A DNA stretch of 64,000 bases from JBNKWA01 sp050299555. GTDB lineage: Bacteria > Pseudomonadota > Alphaproteobacteria > Rhodobacterales > Rhodobacteraceae. The stretch is taken from positions 100,930 to 164,929 of the forward strand of contig JBNKWA010000087.1 of the NCBI GenBank assembly GCA_050299555.1, in the 5' to 3' direction. Below, in pieces: positions 55,500-64,000 of this stretch. A model generated the notes under the pieces. The model was not told the DNA's origin, made no database searches, and was given only the letters and a program-made list of their open reading frames with translations. Numbering within the stretch: position 1 is the first letter of the stretch; every line of letters begins with the position of its first letter. A program made the position numbers and the translations under genes.

Positions 55500-55523
55500 C
55501 CCGTTGTTTTTCGAAGGACTGCC

Positions 55524-57236
55524 ATGACTGCCCAGAACCTGATGCCGGTGACCGAGCTGTTCGTCTCCTACGAATCGGCCGAGAAGTTGAAGCGCGAGGC
55601 CGCCGATCTGGTCTCCTGGGACCTGACCCCGCGCCAGATCTGCGATCTGGAGCTGTTGATGAACGGCGGCTTCGCGCCGCTGAAGGGCTTTCTGTCGGAA
55701 GCCGACTATGCCGCGGTGCTGAAAGACATGCGGCTTGCCGACGGGGCGCTGTGGCCGATGCCGATCACCCTCGATGTGTCCGAGGAGTTCGCCAAGTCGG
55801 TGGCGCCGGGCCAGGACATCGCGCTGCGCGACCAGGAAGGGGTGATTCTCGCCACGCTCTCGGTCTCGGACAAGTGGAGCCCGGACAAGGTGGCCGAGGC
55901 CAAGGCGGTCTTCGGCTCGGACGACATCGCCCACCCGGCGGTGAACTACCTGATGCACGTGGCCGGGCCGGTCTATCTCGGCGGCCGCATCACCGGCATC
56001 CAGCCCCCCGTCCACTATGACTACAAGGGCCGCCGCGACACCCCCAACGAGCTTCGCGCCTTCTTCCGCAAGATGGGCTGGCAGCGCATCGTCGCCTTCC
56101 AGACCCGCAACCCGCTGCACCGGGCGCATCAGGAGCTGACCTTCCGCGCCGCCCGCGAGGCCCAGGCGAACCTGCTGATCCACCCGGTGGTGGGCATGAC
56201 CAAGCCCGGCGACATCGACCATTTCACCCGGGTGCGCTGCTATGAGGCGGTGCTGGACAAGTACCCCGCCGCCACCACCCATCTCAGCCTGCTCAACCTG
56301 GCCATGCGCATGGGCGGCCCGCGCGAGGCGGTCTGGCACGGGCTGATCCGGGCCAATCACGGCTGCACCCACATGATCGTCGGCCGTGACCATGCCGGTC
56401 CGGGCAAGAACTCCAAGGGCGAGGATTTCTACGGCCCCTATGATGCCCAGGCGCTGTTCGCCGAGCACGCCGCCGAGATCGGCATCGAGATGGTCGACTT
56501 CAAGCAGATGGTCTACGTCCAGGAGAAGGCCCAGTACGAGCCCCGCGACGAGGTCGAGGAGGGCCAGACCATCCTCGACATCTCCGGCACCGAGCTGCGC
56601 CGCCGCCTCGCCGAGGGGCTGGACATCCCCGACTGGTTCTCGTTCCCCGAGGTGGTCGAGGAGCTGCGCCGCACCCGCCCGCCCAGGGCCAGCCAGGGCT
56701 TTACCGTGTTCTTCACCGGCTTCTCGGGCAGCGGCAAGTCGACCATCGCCAACGCGCTGATGGTCAAGCTGATGGAGATGGGCGGCCGCCCGGTGACGCT
56801 GCTCGACGGCGACATCGTGCGCAAGAACCTGTCCTCCGAGCTGGGCTTTTCCAAGGAGCACCGCGATCTCAACATTCGCCGCATCGGCTATGTCGCCTCG
56901 GAGATCACCAAGAACGGCGGCATCGCCATCTGCGCCCCGATCGCGCCTTATACCGCCACCCGGCGGGCGGTGCGCGAGATGATCGAGGCTTATGGCGCCT
57001 TCGTCGAGGTGCATGTGGCGACCTCGATCGAGGAATGCGAGAAGCGCGACCGCAAGGGCCTCTACAAGCTCGCCAGGGAAGGCAAGATCAAGGAGTTCAC
57101 CGGCATCTCCGACCCGTACGAGGCACCGGCAAAACCCGAACTCCGCCTCGACACGGAAAGCGTCGATGTCGATCACTGCGCACACCAGGTCCTGCTCAAG
57201 CTCGAAGGCCTCGGCCTCGTCGCTGGCAACAGGTAG
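55524..57236 (+). CDS. Bifunctional sulfate adenylyltransferase/adenylylsulfate kinase (Sat-CysC)
   Basis: The 570-residue protein first makes APS from sulfate and ATP, then phosphorylates it to PAPS. The N-terminal ATP-sulfurylase domain has QTRNPLHRAHQEL with the HxxH-type motif and MIVGRDHAGPG; the C-terminal kinase (from about residue 395) has FFTGFSGSGKSTIA and LLDGDIVRKNLSSELGFS. The ATG at 55524 is preceded by GAAGGA. The fused form supplies PAPS for sulfotransferases, and the window also has a sulfotransferase and CysQ. Divergent from the CapD-type gene across 278 bases. Confidence 0.95.
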   Translation: MTAQNLMPVTELFVSYESAEKLKREAADLVSWDLTPRQICDLELLMNGGFAPLKGFLSEADYAAVLKDMRLADGALWPMPITLDVSEEFAKSVAPGQDIALRDQEGVILATLSVSDKWSPDKVAEAKAVFGSDDIAHPAVNYLMHVAGPVYLGGRITGIQPPVHYDYKGRRDTPNELRAFFRKMGWQRIVAFQTRNPLHRAHQELTFRAAREAQANLLIHPVVGMTKPGDIDHFTRVRCYEAVLDKYPAATTHLSLLNLAMRMGGPREAVWHGLIRANHGCTHMIVGRDHAGPGKNSKGEDFYGPYDAQALFAEHAAEIGIEMVDFKQMVYVQEKAQYEPRDEVEEGQTILDISGTELRRRLAEGLDIPDWFSFPEVVEELRRTRPPRASQGFTVFFTGFSGSGKSTIANALMVKLMEMGGRPVTLLDGDIVRKNLSSELGFSKEHRDLNIRRIGYVASEITKNGGIAICAPIAPYTATRRAVREMIEAYGAFVEVHVATSIEECEKRDRKGLYKLAREGKIKEFTGISDPYEAPAKPELRLDTESVDVDHCAHQVLLKLEGLGLVAGNR

Positions 57237-57356
57237 ACGGTCGGCACGGGGTGTCGCGGCGGCCACGCCGGCATCGTGACTTTACCCTGCCGCGAAAGAC
57301 GCTAGCTTGGGCGGCGAAACCGCCCCGGGCGAGGCTTGGGCGCGACGGGGAGTAGC

Positions 57357-59231
57357 ATGCGCAGGCTGGGCATCTGGCTGCTGACCGGGCTGCTTGGCGC
57401 CACGCTGGTGCCGGCGGCCGACGCGCAGTCGTTCTTCGGCCTGTTCGGCCGCGGCGAGGACGAGCGGGTCGAGGTGATCAACCCGCAGCCCTATGAGGTG
57501 CGCGTCGTCGGGCCCGAGGGCGATATCCGCCGCCAGATCGCCCGCGCCTCGGTGTTGTGGCAGGACCGCGAGCAGCCGGCGTCGGGCGCCGCCGGGCTGA
57601 TCGCCCGGGCCCGGGGCGACTATAGCCGCATCCTCTCCGCGCTTTACGGCGCCGGGCATTACGGCGCTACCATCTCGATCACCATCGCCGGGCGCGAGGC
57701 CGACGGGCTGCCCCTGTCGACCAGCTATTCCGCTGCGCCGGAGGTGGTGATTACAGTCGACCCCGGCCCGGTCTATCGCTTTGGCGCCACCGGCTTCGAC
57801 AACCCGGCCCCGCGAGCCGGTTTCCGCGACCAGGTCGATGATAGCGCCAGGCGGCGCTTCGTCACCGGCGAGGTCGCCGAGGCCGGCATACCCGCAGAGG
57901 CCGCCGCCGAGGTGATCGACGCCTGGCGCGAGCGCGGCCACCCGCTGGCCCGGGTCGCCGGGCAGGACATCGTCGCCAACCACGCCGACCGCCGGCTCGA
58001 CGCCCGGATCAGCATCGACCCCGGTCCGCGCGCGGTGATGGGGAGCACCACGGTTCGCGGTGAATCCGCCGTCGACCGCGCCTTCATCGCCTGGATGGCC
58101 GAGATCCCCCGCGGGGTGGAGTTCGACCCGTTCATCCTCGAGCGCGCCGAGGCCCGGCTGTCGCGGCTCGGCACCTTCCGCTCGTTCCGGGTGCTGGAGG
58201 CCGAGGCGTTGGCTAGTGACGGCAGCCTGCCGGTGACCATAGAGGTGGAGGACCGGCTGCCGCGCCGGTTCGGGGTCGGCGCCACGCTGTCGTCAATTGA
58301 CGGGCTGGGGCTGGAGGCGTTCTGGCTGCACCGCAACCTTCTCGGCCGGGCCGAGCAGCTGCGCTTCGCCGGTGCCATCGAGGGCATCGGTGGCACCGAC
58401 GTGACCGACTACGACTATATCCTCGGCGCCACCTTCACCAGGCCGGGCACCTTCACCCAGGACCTCGACATGACCCTCGGCTTCGCCGTGAAGCAGGAGG
58501 TGCTCGACCTTTATCGCGAACGCTCGGTGGCGGCGAATGTCGGCTTCAGCCGGATCATCAGCGAGACCCTGTCGGCAAGTGCCGGGCTGGAATTCAAGCA
58601 GAGCGAATTCCGCTTCGACGATGGCAATGTCGATACCTTCACCACCCTGTCGCTGCCGGTCACCGCCACCTATGACCGCCGCGACAGCCAGACCGATGCC
58701 ACCCGGGGTTTCTATGCCCGGGCCGAGTTGCGCCCGTTCCACGAGTTCGACGACGGCGCCAGCGGCCTGCGGACCGAGCTGGAGATCAGGGGCTACCGGC
58801 CCCTTGGCGAGCGTTTCGTGCTGGCCGGGCGGGCGCGGCTCGGCAGCCTCGCCGTCGCCAGCGCCGACGAGACGCCGACCGACTTTCTGTTCCTAGCCGG
58901 CGGCGGCGGATCGGTGCGCGGCTACGAATACCGCAGCATCGGCGTCATCTCGGGCGGCGACGAGATGCCGGGCCGGTCGCTGGCCGAGCTTTCTGGCGAG
59001 CTCCGCGCCGGCATCACCGAGTCGATCGGCCTCGTCGGCTTCGTCGACGCGGGCTATGTCTCCGATGACGTGCTGCCGGGGGCCGGCGGCGATTTCCGCA
59101 CAGGCGCCGGCATCGGCCTGCGTTACCAGACCGGTGTCGGGCCGATCCGCCTCGACGTCGCCTTCCCGCTCGACCGGCGCCAGGGCGATCCGGCGGCGGC
59201 CTTCTATATCGGCATCGGGCAGGCGTTCTGA
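57357..59231 (+). CDS. tamA: Outer-membrane assembly protein TamA
   Basis: TamA is the BamA-related outer-membrane part of the translocation and assembly module. A signal peptide (RRLGIWLLTGLLGATLVPAADAQ) precedes the N-terminal POTRA domains; a C-terminal barrel ends FYIGIGQAF with a terminal Phe. The late AGGGGSVRGYEYRS segment is the conserved loop 6 motif of Omp85 proteins. 624 residues from the ATG at 57357, which has GGGGAG upstream. The stop overlaps the tamB start. Confidence 0.95.
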   Translation: MRRLGIWLLTGLLGATLVPAADAQSFFGLFGRGEDERVEVINPQPYEVRVVGPEGDIRRQIARASVLWQDREQPASGAAGLIARARGDYSRILSALYGAGHYGATISITIAGREADGLPLSTSYSAAPEVVITVDPGPVYRFGATGFDNPAPRAGFRDQVDDSARRRFVTGEVAEAGIPAEAAAEVIDAWRERGHPLARVAGQDIVANHADRRLDARISIDPGPRAVMGSTTVRGESAVDRAFIAWMAEIPRGVEFDPFILERAEARLSRLGTFRSFRVLEAEALASDGSLPVTIEVEDRLPRRFGVGATLSSIDGLGLEAFWLHRNLLGRAEQLRFAGAIEGIGGTDVTDYDYILGATFTRPGTFTQDLDMTLGFAVKQEVLDLYRERSVAANVGFSRIISETLSASAGLEFKQSEFRFDDGNVDTFTTLSLPVTATYDRRDSQTDATRGFYARAELRPFHEFDDGASGLRTELEIRGYRPLGERFVLAGRARLGSLAVASADETPTDFLFLAGGGGSVRGYEYRSIGVISGGDEMPGRSLAELSGELRAGITESIGLVGFVDAGYVSDDVLPGAGGDFRTGAGIGLRYQTGVGPIRLDVAFPLDRRQGDPAAAFYIGIGQAF

Positions 59232-62200
59232 TGCGGTGGCTGGCGATCCTTCTGCTGGTTGTCGCGCCGCACTGGGCGGCGGCGCAGGAAAGCGCCGAGC
59301 CGGAAGAGGATAACGGCTACATCGTCAACACCATCCAGGAGAAGCTGTCGTCGGAGAACCGGCAGATCCGCTTCTCTGGGATCTCGGGCCTCTTGTCGAG
59401 CGCCGCCACGGTGGAGCGGATCACCATCGCCGACCGTGACGGCGTGTGGCTGGAGATCCGCAACGCCCGGATCGTCTGGACCCGCTCGGCGCTGCTGCTC
59501 GGCCAGCTTGAGGTCGACACGCTGGCCGCCGACGAGATCGTGCTGTCGCGCCGGCCGCTGCCCGACACCTCGCTGCCGGCGCCCGAGGCGACGCCGTTCA
59601 GCCTGCCCGAGCTTCCGGTCTCGGTGAACCTCGGCCAGCTTGAGGTCGGGCGGCTGGAACTGGGCCAGCCGGTGATCGGCGAGGCTGCCGAGATGGCGCT
59701 GACCGGGCGCATCTCGCTGGCCGATGGCGAGCTTGACAGCCACCTGGAGATGCAGCGGAGCGACGGGCCGGGCGGCACCTTCCTGCTGGACGCGAGCTTC
59801 AAGAACGAGAACCGGGAGCTTGCCGTCAACCTCGATTTCCGCGAGCCGGCGGGCGGCATCGTCGCCACGCTCACCGGCATTCCCGGCCGGCCGGCGCTGG
59901 ATCTCACCGCCTCCGGTGCCGGGCCGCTTGCAGCCTTCGACCTCGACCTCGGGCTCAGCGCCGACGGGCAGACGATATTGACCGGGCGCACCGAGACCCG
60001 CGAGGCGGATGGCGCGACGGCGTTCACCGCAAGGCTCGATGGTGATGTGCAGCCGCTGATCCCGGAGGCGTACCGCGCCTTCTTCTCCGGCGACAGCCTG
60101 TTGTCGGTCAGGGGCAGCGTACCGGCGGCGGGCGGCGCGGTGGTGGACGAGCTGAAGGTGGCAAGCGCCGCACTAGACCTGACCGTGGCGCTCGGCACCC
60201 GCCCCGACGGCTTCCTGTCGTCGCTCAGCGTCGCCGGCCGGATCGGCAGCGACGGCACCCGCACGGTCCTGCCGGTTGCCGGTGGCGGCACCAGCATCGA
60301 GACGGCGCTTGTCGACGTGACCTATGGCGAGGGCGAGACCTGGGACGGTGCGATCACGCTGAAAGGACTGCAGTCGGGCGGCATCACCGTGGCCGATGCC
60401 GACATCACCTTGGGCGGGGTCAGCCGCAATCTCGACCGGCCCGAGGACCGGCAGGTGACCGGCACGGCGACGCTGGCGGCCAGCGGGCTGGCGGCGGACG
60501 ACCCGGATGTGGCGGCGGCGCTGGGCAGCCGGCTCGGCGCCGAGGTGGTGCTCGACTGGCAGGCCGGGAAGCCGCTGTTGCTGCAGCGGCTCAGCGTCGA
60601 GGGCGAGGCACTGTCGGTGGCCGCCTCGGGCGGCCTGCAGGATGGCGTCTTCTCGGGCACCTTCCGCGCCGCCATCGACCGGCTGGTGGCGCTTTCGGGT
60701 CTGGCCGGGCGCGACCTGGGCGGCAGCCTGGCGCTGACCGCCGCCGGCACGGTCACGCCGCTGTCGGGCGGCTTCAACCTCGGCCTCAACGGCGATGCCG
60801 CCGATCTGCGGCTGGGGATCGCGGCCCTCGACGGTTTGCTGGCCGGCGATACCGCGCTGGAAGGGCGGCTGATCCGCGACGAGACCGGCATCCGGGCCGA
60901 GCGCTTTACGCTCGACAACCCGCAGCTTCGGGTTAGCGCCGACGGGGCGCTGGCCACCGGCGCCACCGATTTCACCTTCGACGCGGCACTGGCCGACATC
61001 GCTGCGTTGACCCCGCAGGCGACGGGCGCGCTGGCCGTCTCGGGCCGGGCCAGCGGCCGCGACGGGCCGGTGCTGCTGAGCCTCTCTGCCGCCATGGCCG
61101 AGGGCCGTCTGGGCGGCCGGTCGCTTTCGGACGCGCGTCTGGGCTTCGATGGCAACCTGTCGCCGGAAGGGGCGCTCGACGGCCGCGTCCAGGGCAGCGC
61201 CAGCTACGCCGGCGCACCGCTGGATCTGGCTGCCGAGCTGCGCGCCGACGGCGAGGTGAGGGCGCTGCGCGGCATCGACATTGCCTTGCAGGGGGCGACG
61301 ATCACCGGCGCCGTCGAACAGGGCGGCGACGGGCTGCTGGCCGGTGGCCTGGAGATCGAGATTACCGACGCCGCCCCCCTGGCCGGACTTGCGCTGGTGG
61401 ACGCGAAGGGCGCCCTGAGCGGTACCGTGACCCTGGGCCGCGACGGAGCGCTACAGACCGCCGCCGCCGAGTTGACCGCCGCCGGGCTGGAGGCTGCCGG
61501 CATCGGCGTCGGGCGGCTGGATGCCTCGGTGACCGTCGGCGATCTGTTCGGCGTGCCGCTGGCCGATGGCAACCTGACTGCCAGCGCCGTGACCGTTGCC
61601 GGCATCGTCGTCGACGGTCTGGACGCGACCGCGCGGACCGCGGCCGGGACGATGCACTTCGAGGCAGAGGCGGAGCTTCTGGACGGTGCCACGGCGACGC
61701 TTGCCGGTGCGCTGGCACGGGCGGGTCAGGGCTTTGCCCTGAACCTCGACGCCGCGGCGCTGGAGAAGGGCAGCCTGTCGGCGCGGCTCCTCGCCCCGGC
61801 GGCGCTGACCGTCGAGGCCGGCCGCGTCGCCTTCCCAGACCTGCAGCTTTCGGTCGGCGGCGGCACCGTCACCGCCTCGGGCAGTGTCGCCGAAATGCTC
61901 GACATCAGCGTGGAGATGGCCGACCTCGGCCTCGACATCGTCAATGTGGTGCGCCCCGACCTCGGCCTGACCGGCAGCGTCGGCGGCCGTGCGCGGATCA
62001 CCGGCACCCCCGCCGCGCCAGAGGGCATCTTCAGCCTCACCGGCGCCGGCATCGGCGCCGCCGCACTTTCCGAAACCGGGCTTGCCACCTTCGACGTCAC
62101 CGCCGATGGCCGGCTTGCCGATCGTGCGGTCAGCCTCGAGGCGGCGATGCAGTCGGCGGACGGGCTGCGCTCCTCGGTCACCGGCATCGTGCCGCTGCCG

Positions 62201-63838
62201 GGCAACGACGCGGCGCTGGACGTGGACGTCGATCTTGCCGCCTTCCCGCTGGCGGTGCTGAACCCGGTTGCCGGCAACCCCGGCCTGTCGGGCACCGTCA
62301 CCGGCACCGCGAAGGTCACCGGCACGCTCGACGACCCGGCGGCGACCTTCGGCCTGACCGGCAACGGGCTGAACGCGCGGGCGCTCAGCCAGAACGGTAT
62401 CGGTCCGCTGTCGGCCTCGGCCGAGGGCAGCTATGGCGGCGGCCGGATCACGCTGGACAAGGCCGAGGCGAGCGGCCCGTCGGGCGTTGGCGTGACCGCA
62501 AGCGGCACCCTGCCGCTGGCCGGGCCGGGGCTGGCCATATCCGCCAACGGCACGCTGCCGCTGGCACTTCTGGACCTGCCGCTAGCCGACCGGGGCACCC
62601 AGGCGCAGGGTTCGGTCAGGATCGACGGGCGGGCCGAGGGCAGCCTGACTCAGCCGCAATTCGCCGCCGAACTGGCGCTGGCCGGCGGGGTGATCGTCGA
62701 TCCCTCCACCAACGTGCGGCTGCAGGATGTCAGTCTGGCCGCCTCGCTGACCGGCGACCGGTTGGTGATCCGCCAGGCCGGCGGCGCGCTGGCCGGCGGC
62801 GGGCGCTTTGCGCTCGACGGGTCGGTGGGGCTGAACCCGGCCCAAGGCTTCCCGGCCGATCTGAGGCTGAGCATCCCCGACGGGGTCTATTCCAACGGCG
62901 ACTTCCTGCAGGCGAAACTTTCGGCCGACCTGACCCTGACCGGGCCGGCGCTGGGCGGCGGCACGCTGGCCGGGCAGGTGACGCTGCATCGCACCGAGAT
63001 CGTCATCCCCGAGGGCTTCGGTATTTCCGAGGGCGCGGTCCTGGACGTGCGCCACATCAACACCCCGCGCGGCGTGGCGCTGACGCTGGACCGGGCCGGG
63101 CTGACCACCTCGGGCCGGCCGCCGGACTCGTCGCAGCCGGCCGCCGACCTCAGGCTCGATCTGAGCATCGACGCACCGAACCAGATCTTCGTGCGCGGCC
63201 GCGGCCTCGACACCGAGCTTGGCGGCCGCCTGACCGTGCGCGGCGATATCGGCAACCTGGTACCCGCCGGCGGCTTCGAGATGCTGCGCGGGCGGCTGTC
63301 GCTCCTCGGCCAGCGGATCGAGTTCGACGAGGGCCGGGTGACCCTGCAGGGCACGCTCGACCCGGTGCTCGACTTCGTCGCCCGCACCGAGGGCAGCGAC
63401 GTGACCGTGATCGTCACCGTCACCGGCCGCGCCTCGGCGCCCGAGATCGGTTTCACCTCGGTGCCGCAGCTGCCGGAGGACGAGGTGCTGGCGCGGCTGA
63501 TCTTCGACCGCCCGGTGGCCGAGCTCTCGGCCTTTCAGCTTGCCCGCCTCGCCGCCTCGGTGGCGACACTCAGGGGCGGCGAGGGCGGCGTCGTCGGCGG
63601 CCTGCGGAAAGGTTTCGGGCTCGACAACCTCGACCTGACCACCGGCGAGGATGGCGAGGTCGGAGTCGCCGCCGGCAAGTACCTGCGCGACAACGTCTAT
63701 CTCGACCTCGAGGCGGACAGCGCCGGGGGCACCAAGGCAACCATCAACCTCGATCTGACACCGTCGCTGACCGCCCGCGGCAGCGTCGATTCCGAAGGCG
63801 AGACCAGCCTCGGGATCTTTTTCGAGCGGGACTACTAG
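59231..63838 (+). CDS. tamB: Translocation and assembly module protein TamB
   Basis: TamB is a very long AsmA/VPS13-like periplasmic bridge protein, anchored in the inner membrane, thought to help outer-membrane protein insertion and phospholipid transfer. A 19-residue N-terminal hydrophobic segment precedes a long beta-taco region of repeating Leu/Gly/Thr strands; the C-terminal ~300 residues are the conserved TamB (DUF490) domain with GRLTVRGDIGNLVPAGGFEMLRG and DPVLDFVARTEG. The ATG at 59231 shares a base with the tamA stop (TGATG). 1,535 residues. Confidence 0.95.
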   Translation: MRWLAILLLVVAPHWAAAQESAEPEEDNGYIVNTIQEKLSSENRQIRFSGISGLLSSAATVERITIADRDGVWLEIRNARIVWTRSALLLGQLEVDTLAADEIVLSRRPLPDTSLPAPEATPFSLPELPVSVNLGQLEVGRLELGQPVIGEAAEMALTGRISLADGELDSHLEMQRSDGPGGTFLLDASFKNENRELAVNLDFREPAGGIVATLTGIPGRPALDLTASGAGPLAAFDLDLGLSADGQTILTGRTETREADGATAFTARLDGDVQPLIPEAYRAFFSGDSLLSVRGSVPAAGGAVVDELKVASAALDLTVALGTRPDGFLSSLSVAGRIGSDGTRTVLPVAGGGTSIETALVDVTYGEGETWDGAITLKGLQSGGITVADADITLGGVSRNLDRPEDRQVTGTATLAASGLAADDPDVAAALGSRLGAEVVLDWQAGKPLLLQRLSVEGEALSVAASGGLQDGVFSGTFRAAIDRLVALSGLAGRDLGGSLALTAAGTVTPLSGGFNLGLNGDAADLRLGIAALDGLLAGDTALEGRLIRDETGIRAERFTLDNPQLRVSADGALATGATDFTFDAALADIAALTPQATGALAVSGRASGRDGPVLLSLSAAMAEGRLGGRSLSDARLGFDGNLSPEGALDGRVQGSASYAGAPLDLAAELRADGEVRALRGIDIALQGATITGAVEQGGDGLLAGGLEIEITDAAPLAGLALVDAKGALSGTVTLGRDGALQTAAAELTAAGLEAAGIGVGRLDASVTVGDLFGVPLADGNLTASAVTVAGIVVDGLDATARTAAGTMHFEAEAELLDGATATLAGALARAGQGFALNLDAAALEKGSLSARLLAPAALTVEAGRVAFPDLQLSVGGGTVTASGSVAEMLDISVEMADLGLDIVNVVRPDLGLTGSVGGRARITGTPAAPEGIFSLTGAGIGAAALSETGLATFDVTADGRLADRAVSLEAAMQSADGLRSSVTGIVPLPGNDAALDVDVDLAAFPLAVLNPVAGNPGLSGTVTGTAKVTGTLDDPAATFGLTGNGLNARALSQNGIGPLSASAEGSYGGGRITLDKAEASGPSGVGVTASGTLPLAGPGLAISANGTLPLALLDLPLADRGTQAQGSVRIDGRAEGSLTQPQFAAELALAGGVIVDPSTNVRLQDVSLAASLTGDRLVIRQAGGALAGGGRFALDGSVGLNPAQGFPADLRLSIPDGVYSNGDFLQAKLSADLTLTGPALGGGTLAGQVTLHRTEIVIPEGFGISEGAVLDVRHINTPRGVALTLDRAGLTTSGRPPDSSQPAADLRLDLSIDAPNQIFVRGRGLDTELGGRLTVRGDIGNLVPAGGFEMLRGRLSLLGQRIEFDEGRVTLQGTLDPVLDFVARTEGSDVTVIVTVTGRASAPEIGFTSVPQLPEDEVLARLIFDRPVAELSAFQLARLAASVATLRGGEGGVVGGLRKGFGLDNLDLTTGEDGEVGVAAGKYLRDNVYLDLEADSAGGTKATINLDLTPSLTARGSVDSEGETSLGIFFERDY

Positions 63839-64000
63839 GGCGGGGCTCGACGCCCGGAAATCGCGCCCGGGCCGCTCCCCGCCCGCCCACCCTCGCGCTC
63901 ACCCTCGCGCCCTTGGCGCGATCCACGTCGCACGATGTGGGGCGCCTTCAGGCGTCCCCATGGGGACGGGGGGTCAAGGGGTTGATTTTTGGCCATTTCT
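63839..64000. other. Non-coding end of the window with repeats
   Basis: The 162 bases hold repeat family B copy 2 (63873-63898) and two palindromic elements, around 63939-63960 and GTCCCCATGGGGAC just after. No gene is visible before the window ends. Confidence 0.5.
63873..63898 (+). repeat. Intergenic repeat family B, copy 2
   Basis: 24 of 26 bases match the copy at 31868-31893. Both copies lie directly after a plus-strand gene (lysE and tamB). Confidence 0.6.

Noticed and set aside
55246..55523. Known riboswitch upstream of sat-cysC
   Set aside because: I found hairpins but no conserved SAM, SAH or related riboswitch core.

Overview
The window is dense, uniformly high-GC alphaproteobacterial chromosome, most likely from the Rhodobacterales/Rhodobacteraceae. 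The main reasons are the gene order rho-mnmE-mnmG-rsmG-parA-parB beside a probable replication origin, a DUF2125 protein, a Tim44-like protein, HemJ, and a secreted RTX-Hint protein. I see no rRNA, tRNA, CRISPR array, insertion sequence or prophage. Almost all sequence is protein coding, with many 1-11 base overlaps between neighbours.

Layout. (1) 1-6.5 kb: end of a DUF2125 gene, smr and a Tim44-like gene, fxsA and secB, then the leftward, 4-11 base overlapping string maf-aroE-coaE-dnaQ. (2) 6.5-7.04 kb: an AT-rich, non-coding strand-switch region with DnaA-box-like sequences and IHF-site matches, interpreted as oriC. (3) 7.04-14.45 kb, rightward: hemJ, rho, mnmE, mnmG, rsmG, parA, parB. Two perfect parS palindromes lie inside coding sequence, one at the first codons of mnmG and one near the start of rsmG. 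(4) 14.46-25.85 kb: a surface-polysaccharide block with a two-domain sulfotransferase, four glycosyltransferases, galE, galU, kdsB, cysQ and a KpsM-like export permease. (5) 25.8-32 kb: yciA, alkB, an SGNH hydrolase, dnaK-dnaJ and a LysE exporter. (6) 32.2-36.5 kb: maeB, then a small single-TM gene coupled by TAATG to a gene for a divergent SecY homologue, then a frameshifted small gene. (7) 36.5-50.3 kb: mutS, yraN, rsmI, an LpoA-like lipoprotein, glnD, murJ, an inactive-looking rhomboid, trpS and two uncharacterised genes. (8) 50.4-64 kb: RTX-Hint protein, universal stress protein, a haloacetate-dehalogenase-like hydrolase, a CapD-type epimerase, fused sat-cysC, and tamA-tamB.

How the genes connect. 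The origin, parS and ParAB form the replication and segregation centre. Sat-CysC makes PAPS, sulfotransferases use it and CysQ removes the PAP by-product, so the window holds a complete activate-transfer-recycle set next to glycan genes, consistent with a sulfated surface polysaccharide. SecB, TamA/TamB, MurJ, LpoA and GalU/KdsB all serve the envelope.

The most unusual item is the SecY homologue at 34547-35803 with its coupled single-TM partner, whose pre-membrane segment faintly resembles SecE. It could be a second, undescribed SecYE-like channel. Other points of note are the inactive rhomboid with an eight-residue repeat, a degenerate second sulfotransferase domain, two small intergenic repeat families, and the absence of hemE and ppsR beside the origin.
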